A DNA stretch of 64,000 nt from Bartonella quintana (GCF_009936175.1 NZ_AP019773.1:806001-870000), one strand, 5' to 3'; positions 51,007-62,874 are shown, numbered from the stretch's first letter. The notes: generated by a model from the sequence alone, not told the origin. Translations and numbers: made by a program.

Positions 51007-51106
51007 AGGTAGACTTCTCCTCAATTAACCAAACAATTGATATAATACTTCACAACAGATTACAATTTATCGGAAAAATCATCCGACTACCCATTCAACG
51101 ATGCCC

Positions 51107-51598
51107 TTAACGATAAGGTGCATCTATCAATATATTTCGAGCGATTTCTCGCTCCCAGCGATCTCCATTCATTAAAAGTTTTTCTTTATCATAATAAAGT
51201 TCTTCACGCATTTCTGTTGCAAATTCAAAATTGGGGCCTTCTACAATAGCCTCAACTGGACAAGCTTCTTGACAAAAACCGCAGTAAATGCACTTTACCA
51301 TATCTATATCATAACGCACAGTTCTACGTGTACCATCATTGCCCCGTGGCCCTGCCTCAATTGTAATGGCTTGCGCAGGGCAAATTGCTTCACATAATTT
51401 ACACGCAATACATCGTTCTTCCCCATTTGGGTAGCGACGGAGCGCATGTTCACCACGAAAGCGTTGAGAAACAACTCCTTTCTCATAAGGATAATTAATC
51501 GTAGGCTTTGGTGAAAAAAACTGACGCATTGCCAAGAAAAAAGCACTGACAAATTCCAATAGAAGGAGTGATTTTGCCGCTTGAATAAGACCTGACAC
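51107..51598 (-). CDS. nuoI: NADH-quinone oxidoreductase subunit I
   Basis: Peripheral-arm ferredoxin subunit carrying clusters N6a and N6b. 163 residues, the standard length, from a GTG at 51598. This start is fixed by GAGGAGG at 51606-51612 (7-nt spacing) and lies 15 nt after the nuoH stop; an ATG at 51691 inside nuoH is rejected. Two 4Fe-4S motifs are [16 protein letters not shown] and [20 protein letters not shown]. The N-terminal amphipathic helices rest on the membrane near the quinone channel. Confidence 0.96.
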   Translation of the reverse strand: MSGLIQAAKSLLLLEFVSAFFLAMRQFFSPKPTINYPYEKGVVSQRFRGEHALRRYPNGEERCIACKLCEAICPAQAITIEAGPRGNDGTRRTVRYDIDMVKCIYCGFCQEACPVEAIVEGPNFEFATEMREELYYDKEKLLMNGDRWEREIARNILIDAPYR

Positions 51599-51612
51599 AG
51601 TGATACCTCCTC

Positions 51613-52659
51613 TTAAGCAAAACCAGTATATTTTAAGAAAGTAGCAGTTATCACAACCATTGCTAGTGACAAAGGAAGAAAAACCTTCCAACCAAGCCGC
51701 ATAAGCTGATCATAACGATAACGCGGCACAAATGCTTTAACCATAGCAAACCAAAAAAATACAAAACAAACTTTTAAAACAAACCAAATGATACCAGGAA
51801 CCCAATTAAGCCACCAAACATCCAAGGGAGGCAACCAACCACCTAAAAATAAAATGGTTGTTAATGCACACATTAAAACAATAGCAACATATTCACCAAG
51901 GAAAAAAAGCATATAAGGTGTTGAAGAATACTCAACCATGTGACCAGCAACAAGCTCAGATTCTGCTTCAACCAAATCAAAGGGTGGACGATTTGTCTCT
52001 GCCAGTGCAGAAATAAAAAATACAATAAACATGGGAAAAAGGACAAGCCAATTCCAATCTAAAAAACTGTTAAAAGGCAAACCAAGAGTCGTACCAATTC
52101 CATAACTTTGCTTATGAACAATTGTTGTGAGATCCAATGAACCACTCACTAAAATGACGGTTACAAGCACAAAGCCAATGGAAACCTCATAAGAAACCAT
52201 CTGCGCAGCTGAACGAAGAGCGCCTAAAAAAGGATATTTTGAATTTGACGCCCATCCCCCCATAATAACGCCATAAACTTCAAGAGATGAAATGGCTAAT
52301 ATATAAAGCAAACCAACATTAATCTTTGCAACTTCCCAACCTTCATTGACTGGGATAACAGCCCACGTTGATAAAGCAAGCGTAGCAGAAACAAAAGGCG
52401 CCAAAAGAAAAACACCCTTATTAGCACCAGCAGGGATAATAGGCTCTTTAACAACAAATTTAATTAAATCCGCAAAAGATTGCAACAACCCCCACGGACC
52501 AACAACATTTGGACCACGCCGCAATTGTACTGCCGCCCAAATTTTTCTATCTGCGTAAAGAAGATAAGCCACTAAGACTAGGAGAACAACCAAAAGAAGC
52601 AGCGTTTTTCCAACTATGATAAGTAATGGCAATAGCCAGATCATGAAGAAATCATCCAT
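51613..52659 (-). CDS. nuoH: NADH-quinone oxidoreductase subunit H
   Basis: Membrane subunit that forms the quinone-entry chamber with NuoB and NuoD. 348 residues, eight membrane segments. [18 protein letters not shown] and [20 protein letters not shown] (the loop with the acidic cluster) are diagnostic. Twenty-two nt separate it from nuoG. Confidence 0.97.
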   Translation of the reverse strand: MDDFFMIWLLPLLIIVGKTLLLLVVLLVLVAYLLYADRKIWAAVQLRRGPNVVGPWGLLQSFADLIKFVVKEPIIPAGANKGVFLLAPFVSATLALSTWAVIPVNEGWEVAKINVGLLYILAISSLEVYGVIMGGWASNSKYPFLGALRSAAQMVSYEVSIGFVLVTVILVSGSLDLTTIVHKQSYGIGTTLGLPFNSFLDWNWLVLFPMFIVFFISALAETNRPPFDLVEAESELVAGHMVEYSSTPYMLFFLGEYVAIVLMCALTTILFLGGWLPPLDVWWLNWVPGIIWFVLKVCFVFFWFAMVKAFVPRYRYDQLMRLGWKVFLPLSLAMVVITATFLKYTGFA

Positions 52660-52681
52660 CGTTATTCTTTTTCCTCTGCCT

Positions 52682-54754
52682 TTACTCTACAGCTTGTGTA
52701 AAACGATTCTTTGCAAGAGATGAACATTCAGCCATAATTGCAGAAGCACGTGCTATTGGATTTGTCAAATAGAAGTCTTTAATCATAGAAGTAAACGCTT
52801 GTGTTTCCATATCAATCATCTGTGCACCAAGCGCTTTCAGACTATCTATGTCAGAGGACGTTATATCATCAATGGCACAAAGATGTGGATAATCATTAAA
52901 CAAGCTCTGTCTTAATTGAGAAAGCGAATCGAAAGGAAGCTTTCGTCCTAAAACATCAGATAAAGCACGCAAAATAGCCCAATCTTCTTTTGCTTCACCC
53001 GGGGCAAAACCAGCCCGATTTGTCATTTGAACACGCCCTTCTGTATTCACATAAAGTCCTGATTTTTCAGTGTAAGCGGATGCCGGTAAAATAACATCAG
53101 CAGCATGTGCACCATTATCGCCATGGCTACCAATATAGATTGTAAAAGCCTCTGTATTCGCTAAATCTACTTCATCAGCACCAAGCAAAAATAAAACTTC
53201 ACAGGTTTTAAGAATATTCACAATCCCAAGCTCAGAAGTAAAGCCTATGTCCAAACCGCCAACAATTGATGCAGCATTGTGAAGAACGCCAAATCCATTC
53301 CACTTCTCACTAAGGGCCCCAACACGATCAGCTAATTTTGCAAGATTTTTTAAAACAGACAAACCTTCTTTACCTGAAAGAGCTCCCTCACCAATAATAA
53401 TAAGTGGTCTTTCAGCTTCTTTTAACACATTGAAAAATGCATCCTCTCCACGAATAAGGGCACTCAATGCATCTGTACCAGTTCCAAGATAAGAATAGGG
53501 ATAACGTAAATCAACCTTTTCTCCAATTAATGCAATGGGAAACCGTCCCATACGTTGGCGTTTTAAAATACGTGCATTTAAAATAGCGGCCTCATAGCGC
53601 GGATTAGATCCCACGATAAGCAATGCATCAGCTTTTTCAATACCTGCAATCTTTGGATTAAAAATATAACTCGAACGCCCTAACTCAGGGGATAAAGCCA
53701 TCCCCCTTTGACGACACTCAAATATTTTTGAATCCAATGAAAGAAGTAATGCTTTAAGTGCATACATTTCTTCAACAGATGCAAGATCTCCAGCAATTGC
53801 CCCAATTTTTTCTGGCAAAGTTTTAGAAATCACCATCTTAATTTCTGCAAAAACCTCTGTCCAACTTACAGGTTGAAGCTTTCCATCTTTGCGCACATAT
53901 GGCCTATCAAGCCGCTGAGTACGTAATCCATCCCAAATAAAACGGGTCTTATCAGAAATCCATTCCTCATTTACATCTTCATTCGTGCGCGGCATAATCC
54001 GCATAACCTCACGACCACGGCTATCAATGCGGATAGCACTGCCAACTGCATCCATGACATCAACCGATTCCGTTTTAACCAATTCCCATGGACGTGCATG
54101 AAATGCATAGGGTTTTGAAGTTAAAGCCCCTACTGGACAAAGATCAATAACATTTCCCTGTAACTCAGATGTCATTGCCTTTTCAAGATAAGTCGTAATT
54201 TCAGCATTTTCACCACGTCCTATCAAACCAAGTTCCGAAACACCCGCCACTTCTGTCGTAAAACGAACACAACGTGTGCAATGAATACACCGTGTCATAA
54301 CAGTTTTTACAAGTGGCCCAATATATTTATCTTCTACAGCACGCTTATTTTCTGTATAACGAGAACAATCACGCCCATAAAGCATTGCTTGATCTTGAAG
54401 ATCGCATTCTCCTCCTTGATCACACACAGGACAATCCAAAGGATGATTGATCAGGAGAAACTCCATAATACCTTCACGGGCCTTTTTAACCATTGCCGTG
54501 TTGGTGAAAATTTCAGGCACTTCACCGTTAGGCCCTAACCGTAAATCGCGAACCCCCATAGCACAAGAAGCTTGAGGTTTTGGCGGGCCACCTTTAACCT
54601 CAACCAAACACATGCGGCAATTTCCAGCAATTGATAAAGATTCATGAAAACAAAAACGTGGAATTTCAGCACCAGCCGCCTCAGCAGCCTGAAGCAACGT
54701 GTAGTAATCAGGGACTTCAATCTCTTTACCATCAACTTTGATATTTATCATCAC
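52682..54754 (-). CDS. nuoG: NADH-quinone oxidoreductase subunit G
   Basis: Large peripheral-arm subunit with three Fe-S clusters (N1b, N4, N5). 690 residues. The 2Fe-2S domain shows [37 protein letters not shown] holds N4 ligands and [11 protein letters not shown] belongs to the N5 region, with its histidine/cysteine set. The rest is a molybdopterin-oxidoreductase-like domain that has lost its cofactor. The additional N7 cluster cysteines are not evident. ATG at 54754 is followed by a second Met, either of which may be used. Confidence 0.97.
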   Translation of the reverse strand: MMINIKVDGKEIEVPDYYTLLQAAEAAGAEIPRFCFHESLSIAGNCRMCLVEVKGGPPKPQASCAMGVRDLRLGPNGEVPEIFTNTAMVKKAREGIMEFLLINHPLDCPVCDQGGECDLQDQAMLYGRDCSRYTENKRAVEDKYIGPLVKTVMTRCIHCTRCVRFTTEVAGVSELGLIGRGENAEITTYLEKAMTSELQGNVIDLCPVGALTSKPYAFHARPWELVKTESVDVMDAVGSAIRIDSRGREVMRIMPRTNEDVNEEWISDKTRFIWDGLRTQRLDRPYVRKDGKLQPVSWTEVFAEIKMVISKTLPEKIGAIAGDLASVEEMYALKALLLSLDSKIFECRQRGMALSPELGRSSYIFNPKIAGIEKADALLIVGSNPRYEAAILNARILKRQRMGRFPIALIGEKVDLRYPYSYLGTGTDALSALIRGEDAFFNVLKEAERPLIIIGEGALSGKEGLSVLKNLAKLADRVGALSEKWNGFGVLHNAASIVGGLDIGFTSELGIVNILKTCEVLFLLGADEVDLANTEAFTIYIGSHGDNGAHAADVILPASAYTEKSGLYVNTEGRVQMTNRAGFAPGEAKEDWAILRALSDVLGRKLPFDSLSQLRQSLFNDYPHLCAIDDITSSDIDSLKALGAQMIDMETQAFTSMIKDFYLTNPIARASAIMAECSSLAKNRFTQAVE

Positions 54755-54814
54755 TCATCCCGCCTGCGGCTAACCACCTAAACTCGCATTTCGTTGCATT
54801 TAGAACAAAATCCT

Positions 54815-56122
54815 CTATCCTACTGCTCCCAAAGCAATATTTTTGCTTTGGATGACACTTCGCGTATAATCATCAATTCTACGCTCAATTTCTGGACGAA
54901 AATTACGTATCAACCCCTGTATAGGCCATGCGGCAGCATCACCTAGTGCACATATAGTGTGTCCTTCAACTTGCTCAGAAACTTCAAACAAAAGATCAAT
55001 TTCACGTTTTTGCGCTCTTCCCTCAACCATACGCCCTAAAAGACGCATCATCCAACCTGTGCCTTCACGACACGGTGTACATTGACCACAACTCTCATGC
55101 TTGAAAAAAGCTGTTATACGCCAAATTGCCTTGATAATATCGGTTGATTTATCCATAACAATCATACCACCTGTGCCAAAAGAAGATCCAACATCGCGCA
55201 CCCCATCAAAATCCATGATCGCATCAACCATATCCTCACCACGAACAACCGGACAAGAAGCTCCACCTGGAATAACTGCTAAAAGATTATTCCATCCACC
55301 ACGAATACCACCGGTATGCTTTTCAATTAATTCGCGAAAAGAAACACCTAGAGCTTCTTCAAATGTACAAGGTGCATTAACATGCCCAGAAACCATAAAC
55401 AATTTTGTTCCGGTATTATTTGCACGTCCGATTGATGAAAACCACGAAGCACCACGACGCAAAATCGTTGGAATAACGGCAATAGACTCTACATTATTAA
55501 CTGTTGTTGGACAGCCATAAATCCCCACATTCGCAGGGAATGGTGGTTTAAGTCGAGGTTGCCCCTTTTTCCCCTCAAGACTTTCGAGAAGAGCTGTTTC
55601 TTCGCCACAAATATAAGCACCAGCACCATGATGAATAATAATATCGCAAACATGCCCATATTTCGTTTTTTTGCCAAGTAAACCTGCATCATAACATTCA
55701 TCAACGGCAGCTTGAAGTGCTTCACGCTCACGAATATATTCACCACGAACATAAATAAAAGCGACATTGGCTCCCATTGCAAAAGTAGCAAGTGCACACC
55801 CTTCAATCAAAGTATGGGGATCATGCCGCAAAATATCGCGGTCTTTACAAGTTCCCGGCTCCGATTCATCTGCATTTACAACCAAATAATGAGGACGGCC
55901 ATCATTTTGTTTTGGCATAAAAGACCACTTCATTCCAGTAGGAAAACCAGCTCCGCCACGGCCACGTAACCCCGATGCTTTCACCTCATCAATGATCCAA
56001 TCACGACCTTTATCAATAATCGCTTTTATACCATCCCAATGCCCACGCGACATCGCAGCCTTTAATGATTTGTCTTTCAAACCATAAATATTGGTGAAAA
56101 TGCGATCTTTATCAGCTAGCAT
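54815..56122 (-). CDS. nuoF: NADH-quinone oxidoreductase subunit F
   Basis: NADH- and FMN-binding subunit, the electron entry point of complex I. 435 residues. The glycine-rich nucleotide loop is [18 protein letters not shown] (about 50-67), with [14 protein letters not shown] near 85 and [15 protein letters not shown] near 170. Cluster N3 ligands are [15 protein letters not shown] and the distal cysteine in [14 protein letters not shown]. About 165 nt separate it from nuoE, the largest gap but one in the operon. Confidence 0.97.
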   Translation of the reverse strand: MLADKDRIFTNIYGLKDKSLKAAMSRGHWDGIKAIIDKGRDWIIDEVKASGLRGRGGAGFPTGMKWSFMPKQNDGRPHYLVVNADESEPGTCKDRDILRHDPHTLIEGCALATFAMGANVAFIYVRGEYIREREALQAAVDECYDAGLLGKKTKYGHVCDIIIHHGAGAYICGEETALLESLEGKKGQPRLKPPFPANVGIYGCPTTVNNVESIAVIPTILRRGASWFSSIGRANNTGTKLFMVSGHVNAPCTFEEALGVSFRELIEKHTGGIRGGWNNLLAVIPGGASCPVVRGEDMVDAIMDFDGVRDVGSSFGTGGMIVMDKSTDIIKAIWRITAFFKHESCGQCTPCREGTGWMMRLLGRMVEGRAQKREIDLLFEVSEQVEGHTICALGDAAAWPIQGLIRNFRPEIERRIDDYTRSVIQSKNIALGAVG

Positions 56123-56288
56123 ACCCCACCTTTTTTTCTCTTGCCCTTAGCATTTTTAGCTTTTCCTCAAATGCAATTTAAAAACATCTTTTCAAGACTT
56201 CTTAACTTTAGTCAAATGTCGCCACAATGGGCAAAATAATAAAATATTTTTTCAAGAAAAAACACCTAGCTACATTCCCATTCTTTCT

Positions 56289-56939
56289 TTATTTTTTTGA
56301 AGACTTGAGCGATTTCTCTTTTTCTTCTTCATCATCAATGAGAGAAGTTAAACCGCTAATCGGCTCCGATGATTTACGACTATTTTGCGGCCCAACCGCT
56401 ATCTCAGAACCCTTACCTGCTTCAAACGCATCAATAATTTCTTCAAGGCGTTCAGCTGTAAGATCTTCATAAGTATCTTTAAAAATCATAACCATTGGAG
56501 CATTTACACAGGCACCAAGACACTCTACCTCTTCCCATGATAGTGTTCCATCCTGATTGGTAACAAAAGGTTCATTATGAATTTTTTTCTGACAAACTTT
56601 AATCAATTCACCAGAACCACGTAACATACAAGGGGTTGTACCACAGATTTGAATATGTGCTTTTGTTCCAACTGGCTGGAGCTGAAACTGTGTGTAAAAA
56701 GTCGCAACCTCCAGAACACGAATATAAGCCATGGAAAGGATCTGAGCGATATGCTCAATTGCAGCACGTGTCACCCAACCATCTTGCTCTTGAGCACGCA
56801 TTAATAATGGAATTACAGCAGACTGTTCACGCCCTACAGGATATTTTTCTATAGTATTTTGCACCCATATCTGATTTTCTTTTGTAAAAGAAAACTCAGC
56901 AGGTTGGTAGACATCATCTGCAAGACGGCGGACGGACAT
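56289..56939 (-). CDS. nuoE: NADH-quinone oxidoreductase subunit E
   Basis: Thioredoxin-like 2Fe-2S subunit (cluster N1a). 216 residues. Ligand cysteines are in [10 protein letters not shown] and [10 protein letters not shown]. Compared with E. coli NuoE it carries a C-terminal extension of about 45 residues, rich in serine, lysine and acidic residues (ending [13 protein letters not shown]), as in other alphaproteobacteria. The start shares one base with the nuoD stop. Confidence 0.96.
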   Translation of the reverse strand: MSVRRLADDVYQPAEFSFTKENQIWVQNTIEKYPVGREQSAVIPLLMRAQEQDGWVTRAAIEHIAQILSMAYIRVLEVATFYTQFQLQPVGTKAHIQICGTTPCMLRGSGELIKVCQKKIHNEPFVTNQDGTLSWEEVECLGACVNAPMVMIFKDTYEDLTAERLEEIIDAFEAGKGSEIAVGPQNSRKSSEPISGLTSLIDDEEEKEKSLKSSKK

Positions 56940-58129
56940 TAGCGATCAACCTCCCCAAAAACAATATCAATCGAACCTAAAATAGCTGTAGCATCCGCTA
57001 ACATATGACCTCGGGTTAAAAAATCCATAGCTTGAAGATGAGCAAAACCAGGAGCACGTAACTTAACACGATAAGGTTTATTTGTTCCATCAGAAATAAG
57101 ATAAACGCCAAATTCACCCTTTGGAGCTTCCACAGCAACATATACTTCACCAGGAGGAGTATGAAAACCTTCCGTATAAAGCTTAAAATGATGAATAAGC
57201 GCTTCCATCGAACTTTTCATTTCGCTACGTTTTGGAGGTACAACTTTGTGATTCAAACTCGAAACTGGACCACTTTTTTCACTACCAAGCAAACGATCCA
57301 CACATTGGCGCATAATTCTCGCTGATTGACGCATTTCTTCCATACGAATAAGATAACGGTCATAACAATCGCTATTTTTTCCTACAGGAATATCAAATTC
57401 CATTTCATCATAACATTCATAAGGTTGGCTTTTGCGTAAATCCCATGGCACACCAGCTCCACGAATCATGACCCCAGAAAATCCACGTGCCCAGGCCTCA
57501 TCAATACTTATCACGCCGATATCCACATTACGCTGCTTAAAAATCCGATTTGGCGTCACAAGCGCATCAAGCCTACTAAGAGAAATAAGAAATGGATCAA
57601 TAAAATGACCAATATCTTCAATTAAAGATTCTGGTAAATCTTGATGCACACCACCAGGACGAAAATAATTCGCATGAAGACGTGCACCACACGCACGCTC
57701 ATAAAAAATCATCAATCTTTCACGCTGCTCAAACCCCCAAAGCGGCGGTGTCAAAGCACCAACATCCATTGCTTGCGTTGTTACATTAAGTAAATGATTA
57801 AGAATACGCCCAATTTCTGAAAACAAAACACGTATTAACTGCCCTCGTTTAGGAACCTCAACACCCAATAACTTTTCAATGGCAAGTACAAAAGCATGCT
57901 CCTGATTCATAGGAGCAACATAATCCAAACGATCTAAATAAGGGACCGCTTGAAGATAGGTTTTTGTCTCCATTAATTTTTCGGTACCACGATGCAAGAG
58001 TCCAATATGTGGATCTACACGCTCAACAACTTCACCATCCAATTCCAAAACCATGCGCAAAACCCCATGTGCTGCAGGATGCTGCGGACCAAAATTGATA
58101 TTAAAGTTTCGAACATTGACCTCGGCCAC
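56939..58129 (-). CDS. nuoD: NADH-quinone oxidoreductase subunit D
   Basis: 49-kDa subunit derived from NiFe hydrogenase; forms the quinone-reduction site with NuoB. 396 residues, separate from NuoC (the two are fused in E. coli). [14 protein letters not shown] holds the quinone-site histidine loop and [15 protein letters not shown] follows. The C-terminus ends DIVFGEVDR, which marks the intact family terminus. A 120-nt gap separates it from nuoC. Confidence 0.97.
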   Translation of the reverse strand: MAEVNVRNFNINFGPQHPAAHGVLRMVLELDGEVVERVDPHIGLLHRGTEKLMETKTYLQAVPYLDRLDYVAPMNQEHAFVLAIEKLLGVEVPKRGQLIRVLFSEIGRILNHLLNVTTQAMDVGALTPPLWGFEQRERLMIFYERACGARLHANYFRPGGVHQDLPESLIEDIGHFIDPFLISLSRLDALVTPNRIFKQRNVDIGVISIDEAWARGFSGVMIRGAGVPWDLRKSQPYECYDEMEFDIPVGKNSDCYDRYLIRMEEMRQSARIMRQCVDRLLGSEKSGPVSSLNHKVVPPKRSEMKSSMEALIHHFKLYTEGFHTPPGEVYVAVEAPKGEFGVYLISDGTNKPYRVKLRAPGFAHLQAMDFLTRGHMLADATAILGSIDIVFGEVDR

Positions 58130-58250
58130 AATATAAATCCTTGTTTAAAAAAACTTATATCAAATTTTAACAAAAACTTTCATCACATTGAAAATATTCA
58201 GTTATCTAAGAATTTCATTATTCTAATGCCATACCATATCAGCTCAAATA

Positions 58251-58859
58251 TCATTTTTCACCCTCTGCTTTTTCATTACATGGCAAAACATATTGAGCAC
58301 CCTCCCAAGGAGAAAGAAAATCAAAATTGCGCATTTCTTGTCGCAAAACAACAGGCTCATAAATTACCCTCTTTGCCTCATTATCATAACGGCATTCAAC
58401 AAATCCTGTTACAGGGAAATCTTTGCGTAAAGGATATCCTTCAAATCCATAATCAGTTAAGATCCGTCTTAAATCCGGATGGCCTGAAAATAAAATTCCA
58501 TACATATCGTATGCCTCACGCTCATACCATTCTGCTCCAGGGTAAATCGAGCACGCGGAAGCAACGGGAGTATTTTCATCAGTACGCACCTTAATCCGCA
58601 ACCGTAAATTATGGCGAGGAGCCAACAATTGATAAGAGACATCAAAACGCTTATCGCGAGAAGGATAATCAACGCCACTAATGTCCGTAAGATTAATAAA
58701 CTGACAGCGAGAATCATCACGGACAAACATTAAAACACCCGTAATTGCATCAAGACGCGATACAATGGTCAATTCGCCAAATGCAAGAATAGTTTCTTCA
58801 AGCTTATCTCCTAATTTGTTTTTCAAATAAGCAGAAAGTTCTACCAATGATTCATTCAT
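58251..58859 (-). CDS. nuoC: NADH-quinone oxidoreductase subunit C
   Basis: 30-kDa peripheral-arm subunit. 202 residues from the ATG at 58859 (preceded only by TTG codons in frame). The family signature [20 protein letters not shown] is followed by [18 protein letters not shown]. The short C-terminal tail ([17 protein letters not shown]) is acidic. Confidence 0.96.
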   Translation of the reverse strand: MNESLVELSAYLKNKLGDKLEETILAFGELTIVSRLDAITGVLMFVRDDSRCQFINLTDISGVDYPSRDKRFDVSYQLLAPRHNLRLRIKVRTDENTPVASACSIYPGAEWYEREAYDMYGILFSGHPDLRRILTDYGFEGYPLRKDFPVTGFVECRYDNEAKRVIYEPVVLRQEMRNFDFLSPWEGAQYVLPCNEKAEGEK

Positions 58860-58875
58860 CAACAACAAAGACTCC

Positions 58876-59457
58876 CTACCGTTCTATTGATCCAGTACGA
58901 CGGATTTTTTTCTGCAACAATAATATACCATACAATAATGCCTCTGCCGTAGGAGGACATCCTGGAACATAAATATCTACAGGCACAATACGGTCACAGC
59001 CACGGACAACTGAATAAGAATAATGGTAATATCCACCACCATTTGCACATGATCCCATAGAAATTACATAACGGGGTTCAGGCATCTGGTCATAAACTTT
59101 CCTTAAAGCAGGCGCCATTTTATTTGTTAGAGTACCAGCGACTACCATCACATCTGACTGACGGGGTGAAGCGCGCGGCGCATATCCAAAACGCTCATTA
59201 TCGTAATGAGGCATTGAACATTGCATCATTTCGATCGCACAACAAGCCAAACCAAAACTCATCCACATTAGAGAACCCGTACGTGCCCACGTGATCAAAG
59301 CGTCCGCAGAAGTAACTAAAAAGCCCTTATCCGATAATTCAGCATTAATGTCATGAAAAAATCTATCGTCAGAACCTATCAACTTACCGGTATTAGGATC
59401 AATAATTCCTTTTGATTTTGGAGCCACGACCATTGAATTTCCAGATCTTAATCCCAT
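58876..59457 (-). CDS. nuoB: NADH-quinone oxidoreductase subunit B
   Basis: Carries the terminal cluster N2 that reduces quinone. 193 residues. The unusual tandem-cysteine ligand pair is in [13 protein letters not shown]; the other ligands are in [12 protein letters not shown] and [19 protein letters not shown]. It overlaps nuoA by 10 nt, indicating coupling. Confidence 0.97.
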   Translation of the reverse strand: MGLRSGNSMVVAPKSKGIIDPNTGKLIGSDDRFFHDINAELSDKGFLVTSADALITWARTGSLMWMSFGLACCAIEMMQCSMPHYDNERFGYAPRASPRQSDVMVVAGTLTNKMAPALRKVYDQMPEPRYVISMGSCANGGGYYHYSYSVVRGCDRIVPVDIYVPGCPPTAEALLYGILLLQKKIRRTGSIER

Positions 59458-59813
59458 TCAAGAGCTCCTTTTTTCCATTCATATATAAAACCAACAGTCA
59501 AAAGTGCTAAGAATATAATCATTGACCAAAAACCGAACATACCTATCGAGCCAAATGAAACTGCCCAAGGAAAAAGAAAAGCAACTTCAAGATCAAAAAT
59601 AATAAACAAAATCGATACCAAATAAAAACGAATATCAAACTTCATGCGTGCATCGTTAAACGAATTAAACCCACATTCATAAGCTGATAATTTTTCAGGA
59701 TCGGGGGAACGATAAGCCACGAGGTAAGGCATAATCAAAAGGGTCCCAGCAATAACTGCGGAGACAACAATAAAAATAAAGACCGGTAAATAAGAGCTCA
59801 ATAAATGAGTCAT
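59448..59813 (-). CDS. nuoA: NADH-quinone oxidoreductase subunit A
   Basis: Three-helix membrane subunit and first gene of the operon. 121 residues. The loop [20 protein letters not shown], with its conserved cysteine, and [20 protein letters not shown] are diagnostic. AGAGGA precedes the ATG at 59813. The operon promoter must lie in the 300-nt spacer to the right. Confidence 0.96.
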   Translation of the reverse strand: MTHLLSSYLPVFIFIVVSAVIAGTLLIMPYLVAYRSPDPEKLSAYECGFNSFNDARMKFDIRFYLVSILFIIFDLEVAFLFPWAVSFGSIGMFGFWSMIIFLALLTVGFIYEWKKGALEWD

Positions 59814-60119
59814 AATCCTCTTCCACCTTAAGAAATGCTTGAATTAACACAACCACTCAGCATTGTTAAATTAAAATAGACTGTAATAACCGCTCTGTTA
59901 ATTCCATTCGTACTGCTTCAAGGGCATGTCGGATGATATTTTCTTAGGCATAGGTAACGCAGAGCAAAGAAAGACGCAAGTCCTATTCTTATAAACCACA
60001 TAAAAAGGAAGAAAAGCAATATTCCAAGAAACATCCTAAAGCTAATACTCTAAAGGCTCTGTGCCCTGCAAATAAGATTTACGCTCAAAAAACGGAAATT
60101 GCATAAAAGAATCACGAAA
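59814..60119. other. spacer between nuoA and tRNA-Asp
   Basis: About 300 nt that should contain the nuo promoter on the minus strand. I see no box pair good enough to name. Two open frames that cross the tRNA on opposite strands are artefacts. Confidence 0.4.
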
Positions 60120-60196
60120 TGGCGCGAGTGACGGGGCTCGAACCCGCGACCTCCGGCGTGACAGGCCAGCACTCTAACCAACTGAGCTACACCCGC
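60120..60196 (-). tRNA. tRNA-Asp (anticodon GTC)
   Basis: 77 nt with encoded CCA. Acceptor GCGGGTG pairs with CACTCGC (one G-U), discriminator G. D-arm GCTC...GAGT, anticodon stem CTGGC/GCCGG with loop CTGTCAC, and T-arm GCGGG TTCGAGC CCCGT are all intact. Confidence 0.97.
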
Positions 60197-60370
60197 GCAC
60201 TTCTCTCGAACCAATTTATCATTGGTACAAGCGGTCGTGTAAGAGGTTCCTTCGTTTATGTCAAGCAGGCTTATGCATTTTTTCAAAAAAATCATCAAAT
60301 AACATCTTTATTCTTGCGTTTGGAAAAATTTTTCCTTAAAGAGTGCCATTCAGTTGCTGATCATTGCATT

Positions 60371-60446
<76 letters not shown>

Positions 60447-61135
60447 TTTGATTTTGTGCCATAACTTAATTGATTTTATATACCTTTTTAAAGGTTGAGA
60501 GATGGGTAAATATTAAAGTGACGGGATAGGATTTTCGAACGTAGCGCTACAAAACGCTTTCTTGGAAAATGACTTTTAATAATTCTTTGAGTGGTGCTAA
60601 GTTCTCTTGGGGAGAATTATAGAACTTTAATGAAAACTCTAATAAACATGCTAGTAATTTCATGTTGTAACGGATCAAGAGGTTTTATTGTAAAATTCTG
60701 ACGACCAGCATTTGCTTCTCCTCTTAACAGTGCTGACATCTTTTGATCTAAAAAGCGTATAGCTCTATGATTTTTTTCCATTCCAAATGTACACACCTTT
60801 TTACCAATCTCTGCAGAACACAAAAGTCGCAGACATGCCTAATTTCTCAGCTATATCTAGAAAAAGTTCGTTTGGTACAATCAATGCAAAGTTTGCGCAC
60901 AATTTTACCAAATGTGTAAGAACTGAATAAAAGCTCTCTAAACGAGAAGAATATTTGTTCTGATTCTATCACAATTTTTCAGTTTTTCCTCTGCAATGCT
61001 TACAAATCAAAACTTTTTTCGAGGTATTTTTATCCGTATCAGACATTCAAAATATTCCACTTCCAAAAAGTTGATTTTGAGCCATAATGTAGCCACCTTT
61101 AATATAAAGTTAAGATTAATGGATGAAGCACTATA
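60447..61135. other. gap with unidentified decayed coding traces
   Basis: About 690 nt. On the minus strand 60823-60617 gives a 68-codon frame with RFLDQKMSALLRGEANAGRQ and FTIKPLDPLQHEITS, and just upstream in another frame LDIAEKLGMSATFVFC. Further right MSDTDKNTSKKVLICKHC begins a frame that stops soon after. This looks like a frameshifted gene fragment, possibly phage-derived, but I do not recognise the family. Confidence 0.35.
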
Positions 61136-61392
61136 ATGAGGGCTCATTCTGTCGTTCGCTCACGTATTCTTATTGACATGAAAAAAAGCAATGATCACCT
61201 TGGAACGCATGGGGTTAAGTGCATCAGATTTCATTTGCATGACATTTTTTCGTGTAGCTGAAGAAGGCTTTTTGCCTTTTGATGATCAAAGTACAAAATA
61301 GTGCCACGCGCAAAGCTATAAAGGAACTAAACGAAGGCAAAGGCAAAACATTTGAAAACGCTGACGCGCTCTTTAAGGACCTAGGCATCTGA
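61136..61392 (+). pseudogene. relic of RelB/DinJ-family antitoxin
   Basis: From the ATG at 61136: MRAHSVVRSRILIDMKKSND, then after a frame change TLERMGLSASDFICMTFFRV and AEEGFLPFDDQS, a stop, and after a second change TRKAIKELNEGKGKTFENAD followed by ALFKDLGI and TGA. This follows the RelB/DinJ layout (ribbon-helix-helix DNA-binding N-terminus, then a toxin-binding tail with E-L-x-x-G-K-G-x-x-F). Two frameshifts inactivate it. No YafQ/RelE-type toxin frame is recognisable after it. Confidence 0.78.
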
Positions 61393-61727
61393 CATGCTAA
61401 TGCCTCTTCGTTCGGTATGCACCTCATCATGATATCTTTGTAAAAGTAATTGTAGCGTTATACCTCTCCCATTATCCCTATTAAAAATGCCTTCAACTAT
61501 CGCGTCTAAACAAATTTATCAATGTCTCTTGCTCTACTTAAAAAGCTTAAAATTTCCTGATCAACTGATTATTTACAATGGGATATTTTCTATAAGCAGA
61601 ACAAATTTATAAATTTTTCTTTATTCAGCAAAATAGTGGACTTTTCTATTGATCTCTATCACCACTCCCGTACTTTCTTTAAGGAGATATCTTTACAAGC
61701 TCCCAACCCCATTTCTCGCTGTCACTC
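61393..61727. other. gap after antitoxin relic, nothing recognised
   Basis: The position where a toxin gene would be expected. An ATG at 61394 opens only a short frame (MLMPLRSVCTSS) and no toxin motif is seen further on. Confidence 0.4.
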
Positions 61728-61937
61728 ATGAATCCGTATAACACAACACCCACTGAGCCCTTCCATCCTCGCGCTTATAAAGCCAAAAGCCTGCGCTATC
61801 ATTATTTATCAGCACTTAAGATTATTACTGCTTTTGTACTTAAGCGGTTCGTTGCACGCATGTCAATCCATCTTCGCATTGCGATTGAACGGATTCTAAT
61901 GCTTATTGATGATCGTAAACAAAACAGAAACATATAG
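61728..61937 (+). CDS. possible small basic protein (69 aa), unidentified
   Basis: Frame starting MNPYNTTPTEPFHPRAYKAK, strongly basic, with a helix-like second half (FVLKRFVARMSIHLRIAIE). The ATG has no good ribosome binding site close by (an AAGGAG lies about 45 nt upstream). It could be a real small gene or chance. Confidence 0.3.
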   Translation: MNPYNTTPTEPFHPRAYKAKSLRYHYLSALKIITAFVLKRFVARMSIHLRIAIERILMLIDDRKQNRNI

Positions 61938-62240
61938 CATTTTGGTTTTTCTATTCTCTTTTAAAGTAAAGAAAGATGATTTCATGACTTTTTCTACTAA
62001 TTTTCTTTAATATTTTTTTAAATTTTGTCAGATCCTATTGTGAAAAAATATGCAAGGTTTTAGTGAACATGCCGACAATTTCATAGCAAAATTGATCAGA
62101 AAATCTTATTACAAACTCTACCAATAGGCATATGCTTTTTCTTATCTCAAATGCTATGATCCTTCGTTTGCACTGTTTTCTATTAAGCTGAAAATATTTT
62201 TATCAACATGCTTAATTAAGAAAATCCTTTATTTTTCGCT
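61938..62240. other. intergenic, no gene recognised
   Basis: AT-rich, with many short runs of A and T. No ORF, RNA gene or convincing terminator seen. Confidence 0.45.
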
Positions 62241-62738
62241 TTAATACTCTTTTTCAAAAAGATGTGGGCTTTCAATAACAAGCTTTTTTCGTGCTTTTTG
62301 TAACTGTTTAATAACTTCATCAATCTTTGATGGAGAAGAAAAAGATTCTTGCTCACTTAATAAATGTTGCTTCTCCCTATTCTTGTAAAAACACTGCATC
62401 TGAGATTGAAGCATTCTAATCTCTTGAAACAAAAGGCGTCCAGTTTCTTTAAAACCACTATTAAGTGAGAAAAGTTGATCGGAAATTGATAGTAAAATTT
62501 GTTTTAAAAAACGCTCATTTTCTTGGCGTTTACGGTATTCTAAAATAAGAGCATAACTTATCTCATCCAGCTGTTTTTTTGTGGAATCAATTTGACGCAA
62601 TAAATTTGGTTCTCCCCCCATATTATCTTCTCTCACCTTCAAAAGTATAGAATGAATATCTAGCAACTTAACTGCGGAATGAGATAAATAACCAACCAAT
62701 ATAGATGTATTGGAATAGCGTTTTTTTACAACCATCAC
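62241..62738 (-). CDS. coiled-coil protein of unknown function
   Basis: 165 residues, no signal peptide evident. Most of the chain is charged helix: about 45-75 (LRQIDSTKKQLDEISYALIL), 75-130 (EYRKRQENERFLKQILLSIS and EIRMLQSQMQCFYKNREKQ) and 138-158 (IDEVIKQLQKARKKL), suggesting coiled coil and self-assembly. No family recognised. The start may be the first or second Met at 62738. It lies downstream of the lipoprotein hydrolase gene on the same strand, 136 nt away. Confidence 0.6.
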   Translation of the reverse strand: MMVVKKRYSNTSILVGYLSHSAVKLLDIHSILLKVREDNMGGEPNLLRQIDSTKKQLDEISYALILEYRKRQENERFLKQILLSISDQLFSLNSGFKETGRLLFQEIRMLQSQMQCFYKNREKQHLLSEQESFSSPSKIDEVIKQLQKARKKLVIESPHLFEKEY

Positions 62739-62874
62739 AAATTCACCTAATGAGTGTTTTTATATTCATCCCGCTATTCATTTCTGATTCTACAAAGCCA
62801 TTCTAAAGAAAATGCTAAAAAATATTGTTCCCAATTTATTTATATCTTAGGAGAAATCTCCATTCTTTTCGAAC

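Noticed and set aside
51599..51691. N-terminal extension of nuoI from an upstream ATG
   Set aside because: It lies inside nuoH. The GTG at 51598 has a strong ribosome binding site and gives the standard NuoI length.
60050..60298. Open frame on the minus strand containing AGVAQLVRVLACHAGGRGFE
   Set aside because: It is translated tRNA-Asp sequence, another recurrent artefact.
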